From: ZC4RG30 sp964632365
GTDB lineage: Bacteria; Pseudomonadota; Gammaproteobacteria; Steroidobacterales; Steroidobacteraceae
Direction: 5' to 3'
Length of the DNA: 33,054 nucleotides
NCBI GenBank assembly: GCA_964632365.1
Contig: CAZWDR010000017.1
Span: 1 to 33,054, forward strand
Shown piece after piece: positions 26,077 through 33,054 of this stretch. Positions within the stretch are counted from its first letter, which is position 1. Every line of letters begins with the position of its first letter. The notes beneath the pieces are model-generated. The model ran no database searches and had not been told where the DNA came from. It saw nothing but the letters and a program-made list of their open reading frames with translations. The position numbers and the translations under genes are program-made.

Positions 26077-27456
26077 TCAACCGAACTGTCGCAGGATGTC
26101 GTTGAAAAGTGCCACGCCCATCAGAAGCACAAGCATCGCAATGCCCACCTGCTGGCCGAGGATCTGCGCCCGCTCGGAGAGCGGACTGCCCTTGATCCAT
26201 TCCACGACCTGGTAGACCACCTGGCCGCCATCGAGGATCGGCACGGGCAGCAGGTTGATGAAGCCCAGCGACAGGCTGATCAGCACCAGGAACGAGACGA
26301 ACGCGGTGACGCCGGAGATCGCCGATTCGCCGGCGAACTCGGCGATGGTCAGCGGGCCGGACAGATTCTTCAGCGACACGTGGCCCTGCAGCATGCGCCA
26401 GAACACCTGCGCCTGCAGTGCGGTCATGCGCCAGGCCTCATCGGCGCCCATCGCGAGTGATTCGAACGGACCCAGCCGGGTGTGCACCACCATTGAATCG
26501 GGCAGCTGGATGCGCCGCGGCGAGCCGATGCCGAGCCGGCCGACCTGGCTGCCCTCGGCCTCGGCGGCCTCGATCGCGACGGTGATGCGCTGCTGCGCGC
26601 CCTCGCGCATCACCAGCAGCTCGGCGGACTGCCCGGGGCGGGCCCTGATCTCGCGCGTCAGCGCGTCGAAGTCTTCGACGGGCCGCCCATCGAAGGCGGT
26701 GATCGCATCGCCCACCCGAAGTCCGGCGCGCTCGGCGGGCCCGCCCGCCTCGATCAGCCCGACCTCGGCCGGCACGCTGGGCCTCCAGAACGCAAGACCC
26801 AGGCCCGGGAGCAGCTGGTCCGGTTCGGTGAGGCGGCGGCGCTCGGCCGCATCGGGCACATCGAGCACCGCGACGCGCTCGGCGCCCTGCTCGTTCCGCA
26901 CGGTGAGGCGCACGTGGCCGTCATCGGTCATCTGCGTCAGGAGGCCAATCATCACATCGCCACGGCCCGCAGCCGGCCGGCCATCGAGCGCGAGGATCTC
27001 GTCCCCGCTGGCAAGGCCTGCCTGCGCGGCCGGCGTATCGGGCGTCACCTGCCCCACCACGGCGCGGACCTGCTGCGCGCCATTGACCCAGAACAGCACC
27101 CACAGCAGCAGGATGGCGAAGGCGATGTTGAAGGCCGGGCCGGCCAGCAGCACCAGGATGCGTTGCCAGTGAGGCCGGCGATTGAAGGCGCGATGCTGCT
27201 CGGCCGGGTCCACCGGTCCCTCGCGCTCGTCGAGCAGTTTCACATAGCCGCCCAGCGGAATCGCGGCGACGACGTATTCGACGCGATCGGCATCGCGACC
27301 CACGCGCCGCCACAGCGCCTTGCCGAAGCCCACCGAGAAGCGCAGCACCTTGAAGCCGAGCCGGCGCGCCACCCAGTAGTGGCCGTATTCGTGCACGGTG
27401 ACCAGGATGCCGACCGCGACGATGAAGGCCAGCAGATGCGGCCAGGACAGGTTCAT
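26077..27456 (-). CDS. rseP: Site-2 intramembrane protease RseP
   Basis: RseP cleaves the anti-sigma factor RseA within the membrane to release sigma E, and removes signal-peptide remnants. The 459-residue product (E. coli 450) has the zinc motif HEYGH at 22-26 in the first membrane segment and two tandem PDZ domains at about 115-305 (QAGLASGDEILALDGRP and RAGLRVGDAITAFDGRP). The third zinc-site motif lies in NLLPVPILDGG near 400, between later membrane segments. The ATG at 27456 overlaps the dxr stop (ATGA). It precedes bamA by two bases, linking envelope-stress proteolysis to outer-membrane assembly. Confidence 0.97.
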   Translation of the reverse strand: MNLSWPHLLAFIVAVGILVTVHEYGHYWVARRLGFKVLRFSVGFGKALWRRVGRDADRVEYVVAAIPLGGYVKLLDEREGPVDPAEQHRAFNRRPHWQRILVLLAGPAFNIAFAILLLWVLFWVNGAQQVRAVVGQVTPDTPAAQAGLASGDEILALDGRPAAGRGDVMIGLLTQMTDDGHVRLTVRNEQGAERVAVLDVPDAAERRRLTEPDQLLPGLGLAFWRPSVPAEVGLIEAGGPAERAGLRVGDAITAFDGRPVEDFDALTREIRARPGQSAELLVMREGAQQRITVAIEAAEAEGSQVGRLGIGSPRRIQLPDSMVVHTRLGPFESLAMGADEAWRMTALQAQVFWRMLQGHVSLKNLSGPLTIAEFAGESAISGVTAFVSFLVLISLSLGFINLLPVPILDGGQVVYQVVEWIKGSPLSERAQILGQQVGIAMLVLLMGVALFNDILRQFG

Positions 27457-28655
27457 GCGCCCGCCCTGGCGCGGCGCGCCACCTGCTCGCCCGCCAGCGC
27501 GCGGGCACGGGCGTCCGCGGCCAGGATGGCCGTCAGCTCGCGCGCGCTATCGACCCTGCCCCAGGCATTCATCACTGCTGCACATGTCTCCGGTATGCCA
27601 CCGAATCCCAGTTGTCCTGCCAGAAAGGCCCCCACGGCCACCTCGTTGGCGGCATTGAGCACCGTCGGCATCTCGCCCCCTGCGCGGGCGGCCTCGATGG
27701 CCAGCGCCAGGCAGGGAAATCGCGCGGTGTCCGGCGCCTCGAAATCCAGCCGCGCGACGCGCAGCAGGTCGAGGAATTGTACACCGGAGGCCATGCGATC
27801 CGGCCACGCCAGCGCGTGCGCGATGGGCGTGCGCATGTCGGGAGATCCCAGCTGCGCCAGCACCGATCCATCCACGTACTCGACCAGCGAATGCACCACG
27901 CTCTGCCGGTGGATCACCACCTCGATGCGCTCCGCCGGCAGCCCGAACAGCAGCGCCGCCTCGATGAGCTCGAGCCCCTTGTTCATCAGGGTGGCCGAGT
28001 CGACCGAGATCTTGCGCCCCATGCTCCATGTTGGATGGGCGCAGGCCTGCTCCGGGGTTACATTTTCGAGAGCGCCGGCTGACCAGTCCCTGAACGGGCC
28101 GCCCGAGGCGGTGAGCAGGATGCGGCGCACGCCCGCCGGCGGCTCGCCCAGGGCGCCCGCCGGCGGCAGGCACTGGAAGATGGCGTTGTGTTCGCTGTCC
28201 AGCGGGATGATGCGGGCGCCGGAGCGGCGCGCGGCGGCCAGCACGATCTCCCCGGCCATCACCAGGGCTTCCTTGTTGGCGATCAGCAGGCGCTTGCCGG
28301 TTTCGGCGGCCGCCAGCGTCGAGGGCAGTCCGGCCGCACCGACAATCGCGGCCACCACGCATTGCGCCTCGGGCAGTTTCGCCAGCGCCACGGCGGCGTC
28401 GGGCCCCTCCAGCAGGTGCGTCGCGATGTGCTCCTGGCGCAGCCGCTCGCGCAGTGCCGGCGCAAGTCCGGCATCGGCGATGGCAAGGTACGCCGGGCGG
28501 AATTCGCGCGCCTGCTCCAGCAGGCGCGCCACATTGGTATGCGCCAGCAGCGCCACCACGCGGTAGGCCCCGGGGTGACGGCGCAGTACATCGAGCGTGC
28601 TCTCGCCGATGCTGCCGGTGGATCCCAGGACGGCGACGCCGACCGGTCCGCTCAC
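27453..28655 (-). CDS. dxr: 1-deoxy-D-xylulose 5-phosphate reductoisomerase
   Basis: Dxr (IspC) converts DXP to methylerythritol phosphate with NADPH, the step before IspD. The 400-residue product has the nucleotide-binding VLGSTGSIGEST (9-20), LIANKEALVMAG, and PLDSEHNAIFQCL with metal and substrate residues. The active-site loop HPTWSMGRKISVDSATLMNKG and the later LNAANEVAV are also present. The start is a GTG at 28655 that overlaps the cdsA stop as GTGA; the open frame upstream lies inside cdsA. Order uppS-cdsA-dxr-rseP is the Pseudomonas type (E. coli has dxr before uppS). Confidence 0.97.
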   Translation of the reverse strand: MSGPVGVAVLGSTGSIGESTLDVLRRHPGAYRVVALLAHTNVARLLEQAREFRPAYLAIADAGLAPALRERLRQEHIATHLLEGPDAAVALAKLPEAQCVVAAIVGAAGLPSTLAAAETGKRLLIANKEALVMAGEIVLAAARRSGARIIPLDSEHNAIFQCLPPAGALGEPPAGVRRILLTASGGPFRDWSAGALENVTPEQACAHPTWSMGRKISVDSATLMNKGLELIEAALLFGLPAERIEVVIHRQSVVHSLVEYVDGSVLAQLGSPDMRTPIAHALAWPDRMASGVQFLDLLRVARLDFEAPDTARFPCLALAIEAARAGGEMPTVLNAANEVAVGAFLAGQLGFGGIPETCAAVMNAWGRVDSARELTAILAADARARALAGEQVARRARAGA

Positions 28656-29452
28656 GCGTGCAGCCCCGGCAGCAGCAGCATGCCCAGCATCAGGATCGGG
28701 GCCGCCGCCAGCAGGCTGTCGAAGCGGTCGAGGATGCCACCATGCCCCGGGATCAGCGTGCCGCTGTCCTTCACGCCGGCATAGCGTTTCGCGATGCTCT
28801 CGTTGAGGTCGCCGATGACCGAATAGACCGCGACCACCAGCGTCACGACCAGCAATGACCACCACGGCAGGTCGCGCCAGATCGCCGCCGCCACGGCCAG
28901 CACCGCGCAGGCGGCCAGACCACCCCAGAAGCCCGCCCAGGTCTTGCCCGGCGAGACGGCCGGTGCCAGCTTCGCGCCGCCCCAGCGGCGGCCGGCAAAA
29001 TAGGCGCCGCTGTCGGCCACCCACACGATCAGCAGCGCGTACATCACCGCAAGGTCCCCCTCGACCCAGTCGATGCGCATGCGCACCAGCGCCAGCCACG
29101 CGAAGGACAGCGACAGCAGGCCGATCAGCGAGATCAGCGCGCGCGTGGTGTGGCGGCTGGTGACCAGCCACAGCGTCACCAGGCTCCAGAAGGCGGCAGC
29201 GCCCCACAGCAGCACCCGCAGCCCCGCCTCGGTGGGCGACAGCAGCCACCACAGCAGGCACAGCGCCGCCAGCACCACCATGAACGCGATGCGCGTGGGC
29301 AGGCGCGTGCCGACGAAGGCGGACCATTCCCAGCCGGCGGCGACCAGCACCAGCGACAGGGCCAGCGCTGACCACAGCGGCGGCAGCCACAGCACCGCGC
29401 CGACCAGCAGCGCGGCGATGAACGCGGCCGAGATGATGCGCGTGCCGGTCAT
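28652..29452 (-). CDS. cdsA: Phosphatidate cytidylyltransferase (CDP-diglyceride synthase)
   Basis: CdsA makes CDP-diacylglycerol, the precursor of all phospholipids, in the inner membrane. The 266-residue protein is highly hydrophobic with about seven or eight membrane segments rich in Leu, Ala and Trp. The family signature is at the C-terminal end: SVIGDLNESIAKRYAGVKD continuing to IPGHGGILDRFDSL, with conserved Asp residues that bind metal. The ATG at 29452 overlaps the uppS stop (ATGA) and the gene's stop overlaps the GTG start of dxr. Confidence 0.97.
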   Translation of the reverse strand: MTGTRIISAAFIAALLVGAVLWLPPLWSALALSLVLVAAGWEWSAFVGTRLPTRIAFMVVLAALCLLWWLLSPTEAGLRVLLWGAAAFWSLVTLWLVTSRHTTRALISLIGLLSLSFAWLALVRMRIDWVEGDLAVMYALLIVWVADSGAYFAGRRWGGAKLAPAVSPGKTWAGFWGGLAACAVLAVAAAIWRDLPWWSLLVVTLVVAVYSVIGDLNESIAKRYAGVKDSGTLIPGHGGILDRFDSLLAAAPILMLGMLLLPGLHA

Positions 29453-30171
29453 GGCGGTGGCCGGGCCTGCGCGTCGGTGAGTCCGTAACGCCGCTGGCGC
29501 GAGGCGAAGAACTGGATCGCGGCCTCGAACCCGGCCTCGCCGAAATCCGGCCACAGCTCGTCGCAGAAGTAGAGCTCGGTGTAGGCGAGGTTCCACAGCA
29601 GGAAATTGCTGATGCGCTTCTCGCCGCCGGTGCGGATGAAGAGATCGGGGTCGGGCAGCTCGCCGAGCTGCAGCGCCGCGCCGAGGATCTCGGGCGTGAT
29701 CTCGGACGGGCGCAGCTTGCCCGCCGCGCATTGCGCGCCCAGCGCGCGCGCGGCCTGCACGATGTCCCAGCGGCCGCCGTAGCCCACGGCCACCTGCACG
29801 TTCAGCGCGGTGTTGCCGGCGGTGCGTTCCTCTGCGGTGCGCATGCGCGCCTGCAGTCGCACCGGAAACCCCTGCCGGTCGCCGATGAAGCGCACGCGCA
29901 CGCTGTTCTCGTGCAGCTGGTCGATCTCCCGGTCGAGCGCCTCGACGAACAGGCCCATCAGCGCGCCGACCTCGTCGCTGGGGCGGCCCCAGTTCTCGCT
30001 GCTGAACGCGAACAGCGTCAGCGCCCCGATCCGCCGGCGCATGCACTCGCGGATGGACATGCGCACCGGCTCGACGCCCTCACGATGGCCGGCCTGGCGC
30101 GGCAGGCCACGGGCATTCGCCCAGCGACCGTTGCCGTCCATGATGATTGCGATGTGGCGCGGCACCGTCAT
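29449..30171 (-). CDS. uppS: Undecaprenyl diphosphate synthase (di-trans,poly-cis)
   Basis: UppS extends farnesyl diphosphate with isopentenyl units to the C55 carrier used for peptidoglycan and O-antigen. The 240-residue product has IAIIMDGNGRWA with the catalytic Asp12, FAFSSENWGRP, and the C-terminal signature RTGGEKRISNFLLWNLAYTE. The length is typical (E. coli 253). It follows frr after 30 bp and overlaps cdsA. It is a direct consumer of the products of Dxr and IspDF encoded in the same run. Confidence 0.97.
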   Translation of the reverse strand: MTVPRHIAIIMDGNGRWANARGLPRQAGHREGVEPVRMSIRECMRRRIGALTLFAFSSENWGRPSDEVGALMGLFVEALDREIDQLHENSVRVRFIGDRQGFPVRLQARMRTAEERTAGNTALNVQVAVGYGGRWDIVQAARALGAQCAAGKLRPSEITPEILGAALQLGELPDPDLFIRTGGEKRISNFLLWNLAYTELYFCDELWPDFGEAGFEAAIQFFASRQRRYGLTDAQARPPP

Positions 30172-30201
30172 GGCGCGCGAGGTCTGCGGGCGGTCGAGCC
30201 C

Positions 30202-30759
30202 TCAGACCTGCATGATTTCCTTTTCCTTGACCGCCATGACCTGGTCGATGTCGGCGACCGCCTTGTCGGTGATCTTCTGGATCTCTTCGCCGCCGCGACG
30301 CTCGTCGTCCTGCGAGATGAGCTTTTCCTTCAGCGCTTCCTTGATCTCGTTCATCGCGTCGCGGCGCACATTGCGCACGGCAACCTTCGCGTTCTCGGCA
30401 TCGCCGCGCACCACCTTCAGGATGTCGCGCCGGCGCTCCTCGGTCAGCGGCGGCAGCGGAATGCGGATCACGGTGCCGGCGGTGTTCGGGTTCAGGTGCA
30501 GATCGGACTTCTGGATGGCCTTCTCGATGGCGCCGACCATGTTCTTGTCCCACGGCGTGACCACCAGCGTGCGGCCGTCTTCGACGCCGATGTTGGCCAC
30601 CTGGTTCAGCGGCGACTCGGCACCGTAGAAGTCGACCCGGATGCCCTCGATGAGGCTGGGGTGTGCGCGGCCGGTGCGCAGCTTCTTCAGATCGGCCTGG
30701 AAAGCCTGGATGCACTTCTGCATGCGCTGCGTGGCATCGGCCTTGATGTCATTGATCAT
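30202..30759 (-). CDS. frr: Ribosome recycling factor
   Basis: RRF, with EF-G, splits post-termination ribosomes. The 185-residue product is of the exact family length. It shows the helical domain ends ADATQRMQKCIQAFQADLKK and LRTGRAHPSLIEGI, the beta domain YGAESPLNQVANIGVEDGRT, and the conserved IRIPLPPLTEERRRDI. The ATG at 30759 is preceded by GAAGGAT about ten bases upstream. It sits 30 bp after pyrH and 30 bp before uppS. Confidence 0.98.
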   Translation of the reverse strand: MINDIKADATQRMQKCIQAFQADLKKLRTGRAHPSLIEGIRVDFYGAESPLNQVANIGVEDGRTLVVTPWDKNMVGAIEKAIQKSDLHLNPNTAGTVIRIPLPPLTEERRRDILKVVRGDAENAKVAVRNVRRDAMNEIKEALKEKLISQDDERRGGEEIQKITDKAVADIDQVMAVKEKEIMQV

Positions 30760-30789
30760 GGCGTTTGGATCCTTCGCTTGTCCTTCGCG

Positions 30790-31506
30790 TCAGTTGCTGA
30801 CCAGCGTACCGACATTCTCGCCGCGCACAACCCGCGGCAGATCACCCGGATTGTGCAGGTTGAACACGCGCAGGGGAATGTCGTTGTCACGGCACAGCAC
30901 GATGGCGGCGCCGTCCATCACGTTGAGGCGGTCGTCGAGCACGCGGTCGTAGCTGAGTGAGTCGTACCGCGTGGCGGCCGGATTCTTGACCGGATCGTCG
31001 GAGTACACGCCGTTGACCTTGGTGGCCTTCAGCAGCAGGTCCGCGCCGATCTCGATGGCGCGCAGCGAGGCGGCGGTGTCGGTGGTGAAAAAGGGATTGC
31101 CGGTGCCGGCGGCGAAGATCACGATGCGGCCCTTCTCCAGGTGCCGCACGGCACGGCGGCGGATGTAGTCCTCGGCCACCTCGTTGATGCGGATCGCGGA
31201 CATCACGCGCGCATGCGCGCCGAGGCCCTCGATCGCATCCTGCATCGCCAGCGAGTTCATCACCGTGGCGAGCATGCCCATGTGGTCGGCCGTGATGCGG
31301 TCCATGCCGGCACGCGCCAGGCCCGCGCCGCGGAAGATGTTGCCGCCGCCGATGACCACCGCGACCTCGACGCCGGTGCCGGCCACATCCACCAGCTCGG
31401 TGGCGACGCGCTTGAGCATGGCCGGATCGATGCCGTAATCGACGGTGCCGAGCAGGGCCTCGCCCGACAGCTTGACCAGGATGCGCCGGTAGCGGACTTG
31501 ACTCAT
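30790..31506 (-). CDS. pyrH: Uridylate kinase
   Basis: PyrH phosphorylates UMP to UDP, two steps ahead of CTP synthase PyrG. It is a hexameric amino-acid-kinase-fold enzyme regulated by GTP and UTP in E. coli. The 238-residue product has RILVKLSGEALLG, VVIGGGNIFRG, and AAGTGNPFFTTDTAA, which are family hallmarks, then the VNGVYSDDPVKNP nucleotide region. The ATG at 31506 has AAGGAA seven bases upstream. The tsf terminator ends just 30 bp before this start, so any separate promoter must lie within or before that terminator, or transcription must read through it. Confidence 0.98.
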   Translation of the reverse strand: MSQVRYRRILVKLSGEALLGTVDYGIDPAMLKRVATELVDVAGTGVEVAVVIGGGNIFRGAGLARAGMDRITADHMGMLATVMNSLAMQDAIEGLGAHARVMSAIRINEVAEDYIRRRAVRHLEKGRIVIFAAGTGNPFFTTDTAASLRAIEIGADLLLKATKVNGVYSDDPVKNPAATRYDSLSYDRVLDDRLNVMDGAAIVLCRDNDIPLRVFNLHNPGDLPRVVRGENVGTLVSN

Positions 31507-31535
31507 TGCGCGTTCCTTTTTTCGTTCATGTCTGC

Positions 31536-31561
31536 AAAAAAATCCCCGCCGGAGCGGGGAT
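31536..31561 (-). terminator. Intrinsic terminator between tsf and pyrH
   Basis: On the minus strand ATCCCCGC (31561-31554) pairs perfectly with GCGGGGAT (31549-31542) around a four-base TCCG loop and runs directly into seven T bases (31542-31536). It is the clearest terminator in the window. It lies 44 bp after the tsf stop and 30 bp before the pyrH ATG, so it should end or attenuate the rpsB-tsf transcript. Confidence 0.92.
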
Positions 31562-31605
31562 CCTTGAACTAGCCGAATCTTACCTTCGGTGCGGGGTTCC
31601 GCACG

Positions 31606-32505
31606 TCAGTCTTTCTTGGCCAGTCCCGCCTGGCTCATCACCTCGGCGGCAAAGTCTTCCTGCTTCTTCTCGATGCCGGCGCCGACTTCCAGGCGCGCGT
31701 AACGCGTCACTTTCGCCTTGGCACCGGCGAGCAGCTTCTCGACGGTGAGCTTGTCGTCCTTGACGAACGGCTGGCCCAGCAGCGTGATCTCGCCGAGCCA
31801 CTTGGCAAGGCCGCCTTCGACGATCTTGACGAGGATGTTCTCGGGCTTGCCCTTGTTCTTCTCGTCGTTCTTCAGCATCTCGACGCGGATGTCGCGCTCC
31901 TTGGCCCGGTCGGCCTCGGGAACGTCGGTCGCGGCGAGATACTGCGGGCTGCTGGCCGCCACATGCATGGCCAGGTCGCGTGCCAGTTGCGCATCGCCGC
32001 CCTCCAGTGCCACCAGCGCGCCGATGCGGGTGCCGTGCAGGTAGGCGCCGAGGATGCCGGCGGATTCCACGCGCTCGAAGCGGCGCACGGCGATGTTCTC
32101 GCCGAGTTTCGCGATCAGCGCGCGGCGGCGCTCGTCGACCGTCTCGCCGGAGGCGAGCTTCAGCGCCGCGATGGCGTCGACGCCCTGCGCGCCGCCCTCG
32201 AGCGTCACGCGCGCCACTTCGCTGGCAAAGCCGGTGAAGTCATCGCCGCGCGCCACGAAGTCGGTCTCGCTGTTGATCTCGACCAGCACGGCCGACTTGC
32301 CGTCGGCCGCCGTCGCCAGCGCGATCACACCCTCGGCGGCAACGCGCGAGGCCTTCTTGTCGGCCTTGGCCGAGCCCTGCTTGCGCATCAGCTCGGCGGC
32401 GGCATCGAGGTCACCGCCGGTCTCGACCAGCGCGCGCTTGCATTCCATCATGCCCGCGCCAGTGCGCTCGCGCAGCTGGCGGACGGTCTCTGCAGTGACG
32501 CTCAT
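31606..32505 (-). CDS. tsf: Elongation factor Ts
   Basis: EF-Ts is the guanine nucleotide exchange factor for EF-Tu. The 299-residue product (E. coli 283) starts MSVTAETVRQLRERTGAGMM, the conserved UBA-like N-terminal module, followed by ECKRALVETGGDLDAA. The core contact motif TDFV is at 81-84 in NSETDFVARGDDF. The dimerisation and C-terminal modules follow, ending MSQAGLAKKD. The ATG at 32505 is selected because GGAGG lies six bases upstream; a TTG codon immediately before it is not needed. The start overlaps the rpsB stop (TGATG), so the two are translationally coupled. Confidence 0.98.
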   Translation of the reverse strand: MSVTAETVRQLRERTGAGMMECKRALVETGGDLDAAAELMRKQGSAKADKKASRVAAEGVIALATAADGKSAVLVEINSETDFVARGDDFTGFASEVARVTLEGGAQGVDAIAALKLASGETVDERRRALIAKLGENIAVRRFERVESAGILGAYLHGTRIGALVALEGGDAQLARDLAMHVAASSPQYLAATDVPEADRAKERDIRVEMLKNDEKNKGKPENILVKIVEGGLAKWLGEITLLGQPFVKDDKLTVEKLLAGAKAKVTRYARLEVGAGIEKKQEDFAAEVMSQAGLAKKD

Positions 32506-33054
32506 CAACGACCTCCGCGACGGGCACCGGCGCCCGGGCCGGTGGGCCGGCGGCGGGTGTTGCCGATCTGCTCGGTGCCACCCTCGGGCACGCTGGCCGG
32601 CACCGCCGGCTCATCCAGCTCGGCTTCGGCAACGGTGGGCGCAGGCGCGCCATCGGCAGCAGCGGGCTCGGCGGCAGCCGACTCGGCGGCTGCGGCGGCC
32701 GGCGGACGCACGCCGGGCTTGCGGCGCGCCGGGGCACCCTGCCCACCCTGGGGACGCGGGCGGCCACGACCGGACGGCGCACGGCGCGGGGCGCCGGATT
32801 CATCGAGCTCGACGAAGTCGTCCTCGCCGACCATCACCTGCGGCACGGCCGACTTGCCCTCGAGCACGGCGTCGGCGACGGCCGCGGCATACAGCGAGAT
32901 GGCGCGCATCGCGTCGTCGTTGCCGGGGATCACGTAGTCCACACCCTCGGGCGAACAGTTGGTGTCGACAACCGCCACCACCGGGATGCCCAGCTTGCGC
33001 GCCTCTTTCAGCGCGATGTTCTCGTGGCCCACGTCGATGACGAACATCACGTCG
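32505..33054 (-). CDS. rpsB: 30S ribosomal protein S2, C-terminal part with a long tail (5' end outside window)
   Basis: S2 binds the back of the small subunit and is needed for S1 association. Only the last 183 or so codons are present. The canonical end of S2 is seen as FVIDVGHENIALKEARKLGIP, VVAVVDTNCSPEGVDYVIPGN and DDAMRAISLYAAAVADAVLEGKS. E. coli S2 stops about 17 residues after the equivalent point, but here the frame continues for about 115 residues. This tail is rich in Ala, Pro, Gly and Arg: an acidic patch (GEDDFVELDE), an Arg/Gly/Pro stretch (PSGRGRPRPQGGQG), an Ala-rich stretch, and a basic end ARRGGR. The stop overlaps the tsf start. The frame is continuous and codon use matches, so I see no frameshift. 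Confidence 0.95.
   Translation of the reverse strand, partial: DVMFVIDVGHENIALKEARKLGIPVVAVVDTNCSPEGVDYVIPGNDDAMRAISLYAAAVADAVLEGKSAVPQVMVGEDDFVELDESGAPRRAPSGRGRPRPQGGQGAPARRKPGVRPPAAAAAESAAAEPAAADGAPAPTVAEAELDEPAVPASVPEGGTEQIGNTRRRPTGPGAGARRGGR

Overview
The window is a dense, high-GC (roughly 70% by eye) chromosomal segment from a gammaproteobacterium. The long minus-strand run from rpsB to eno/ftsB/ispD follows the order known from Pseudomonas and Xanthomonas rather than E. coli (frr-uppS-cdsA-dxr-rseP, then tilS joined directly to pyrG-kdsA-eno-ftsB-ispD). An RpfE-type gene beside recJ and prfB recalls the Xanthomonas rpf locus, so I favour the Xanthomonadales/Nevskiales/Steroidobacterales side of the class. 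No rRNA, tRNA, CRISPR array, prophage or insertion sequence was found; most of the window is ordinary housekeeping DNA.

Layout, left to right. (1) 1-3409, minus strand: rpfE-like gene, recJ, and the 5' part of prfB with its programmed +1 frameshift. (2) 3430-4613, plus strand: an Mth938-domain gene and a Mip/FkpA-like FKBP lipoprotein. (3) 4614-4996: a 383-base gap, clearly lower in GC, with a 27-base imperfect inverted repeat closing a 188-base segment, a strong hairpin and three smaller palindromes. It may encode a structured RNA on the minus strand. (4) 4997-6414, minus: surE-pcm. (5) 6503-7928, plus: an Smr-domain gene and a short-chain dehydrogenase. (6) 7901-13246, minus: pyrG-kdsA-eno-ftsB-ispDF, with IspD and IspF fused in one reading frame. 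(7) 13361-33054, minus: rpsB-tsf, a terminator, then pyrH-frr-uppS-cdsA-dxr-rseP-bamA-skp-lpxD-fabZ-lpxA-lpxB-rnhB-dnaE-accA-tilS.

The large minus-strand run combines translation (S2, EF-Ts, RRF, TilS, RF2), nucleotide supply (PyrH, PyrG), the MEP isoprenoid pathway (Dxr, IspD, IspF) feeding UppS, phospholipid and fatty acid synthesis (CdsA, AccA, FabZ), lipid A/Kdo synthesis (LpxD, LpxA, LpxB, KdsA), outer-membrane assembly and stress signalling (BamA, Skp, RseP), cell division (FtsB) and DNA replication (DnaE, RnhB). Many junctions overlap by one to four bases (ATGA, GTGA, TTGA), which points to translational coupling.

The main departures from the expected picture are: the IspDF fusion, which still carries a strong internal Shine-Dalgarno and ATG for IspF; the roughly 100-residue low-complexity tail on ribosomal protein S2; the absence of truD, nlpD and rpoS from their usual places around surE-pcm; a TilS lacking its usual C-terminal domain; a metal-dependent-type KdsA; and the structured intergenic region at 4614-4996.
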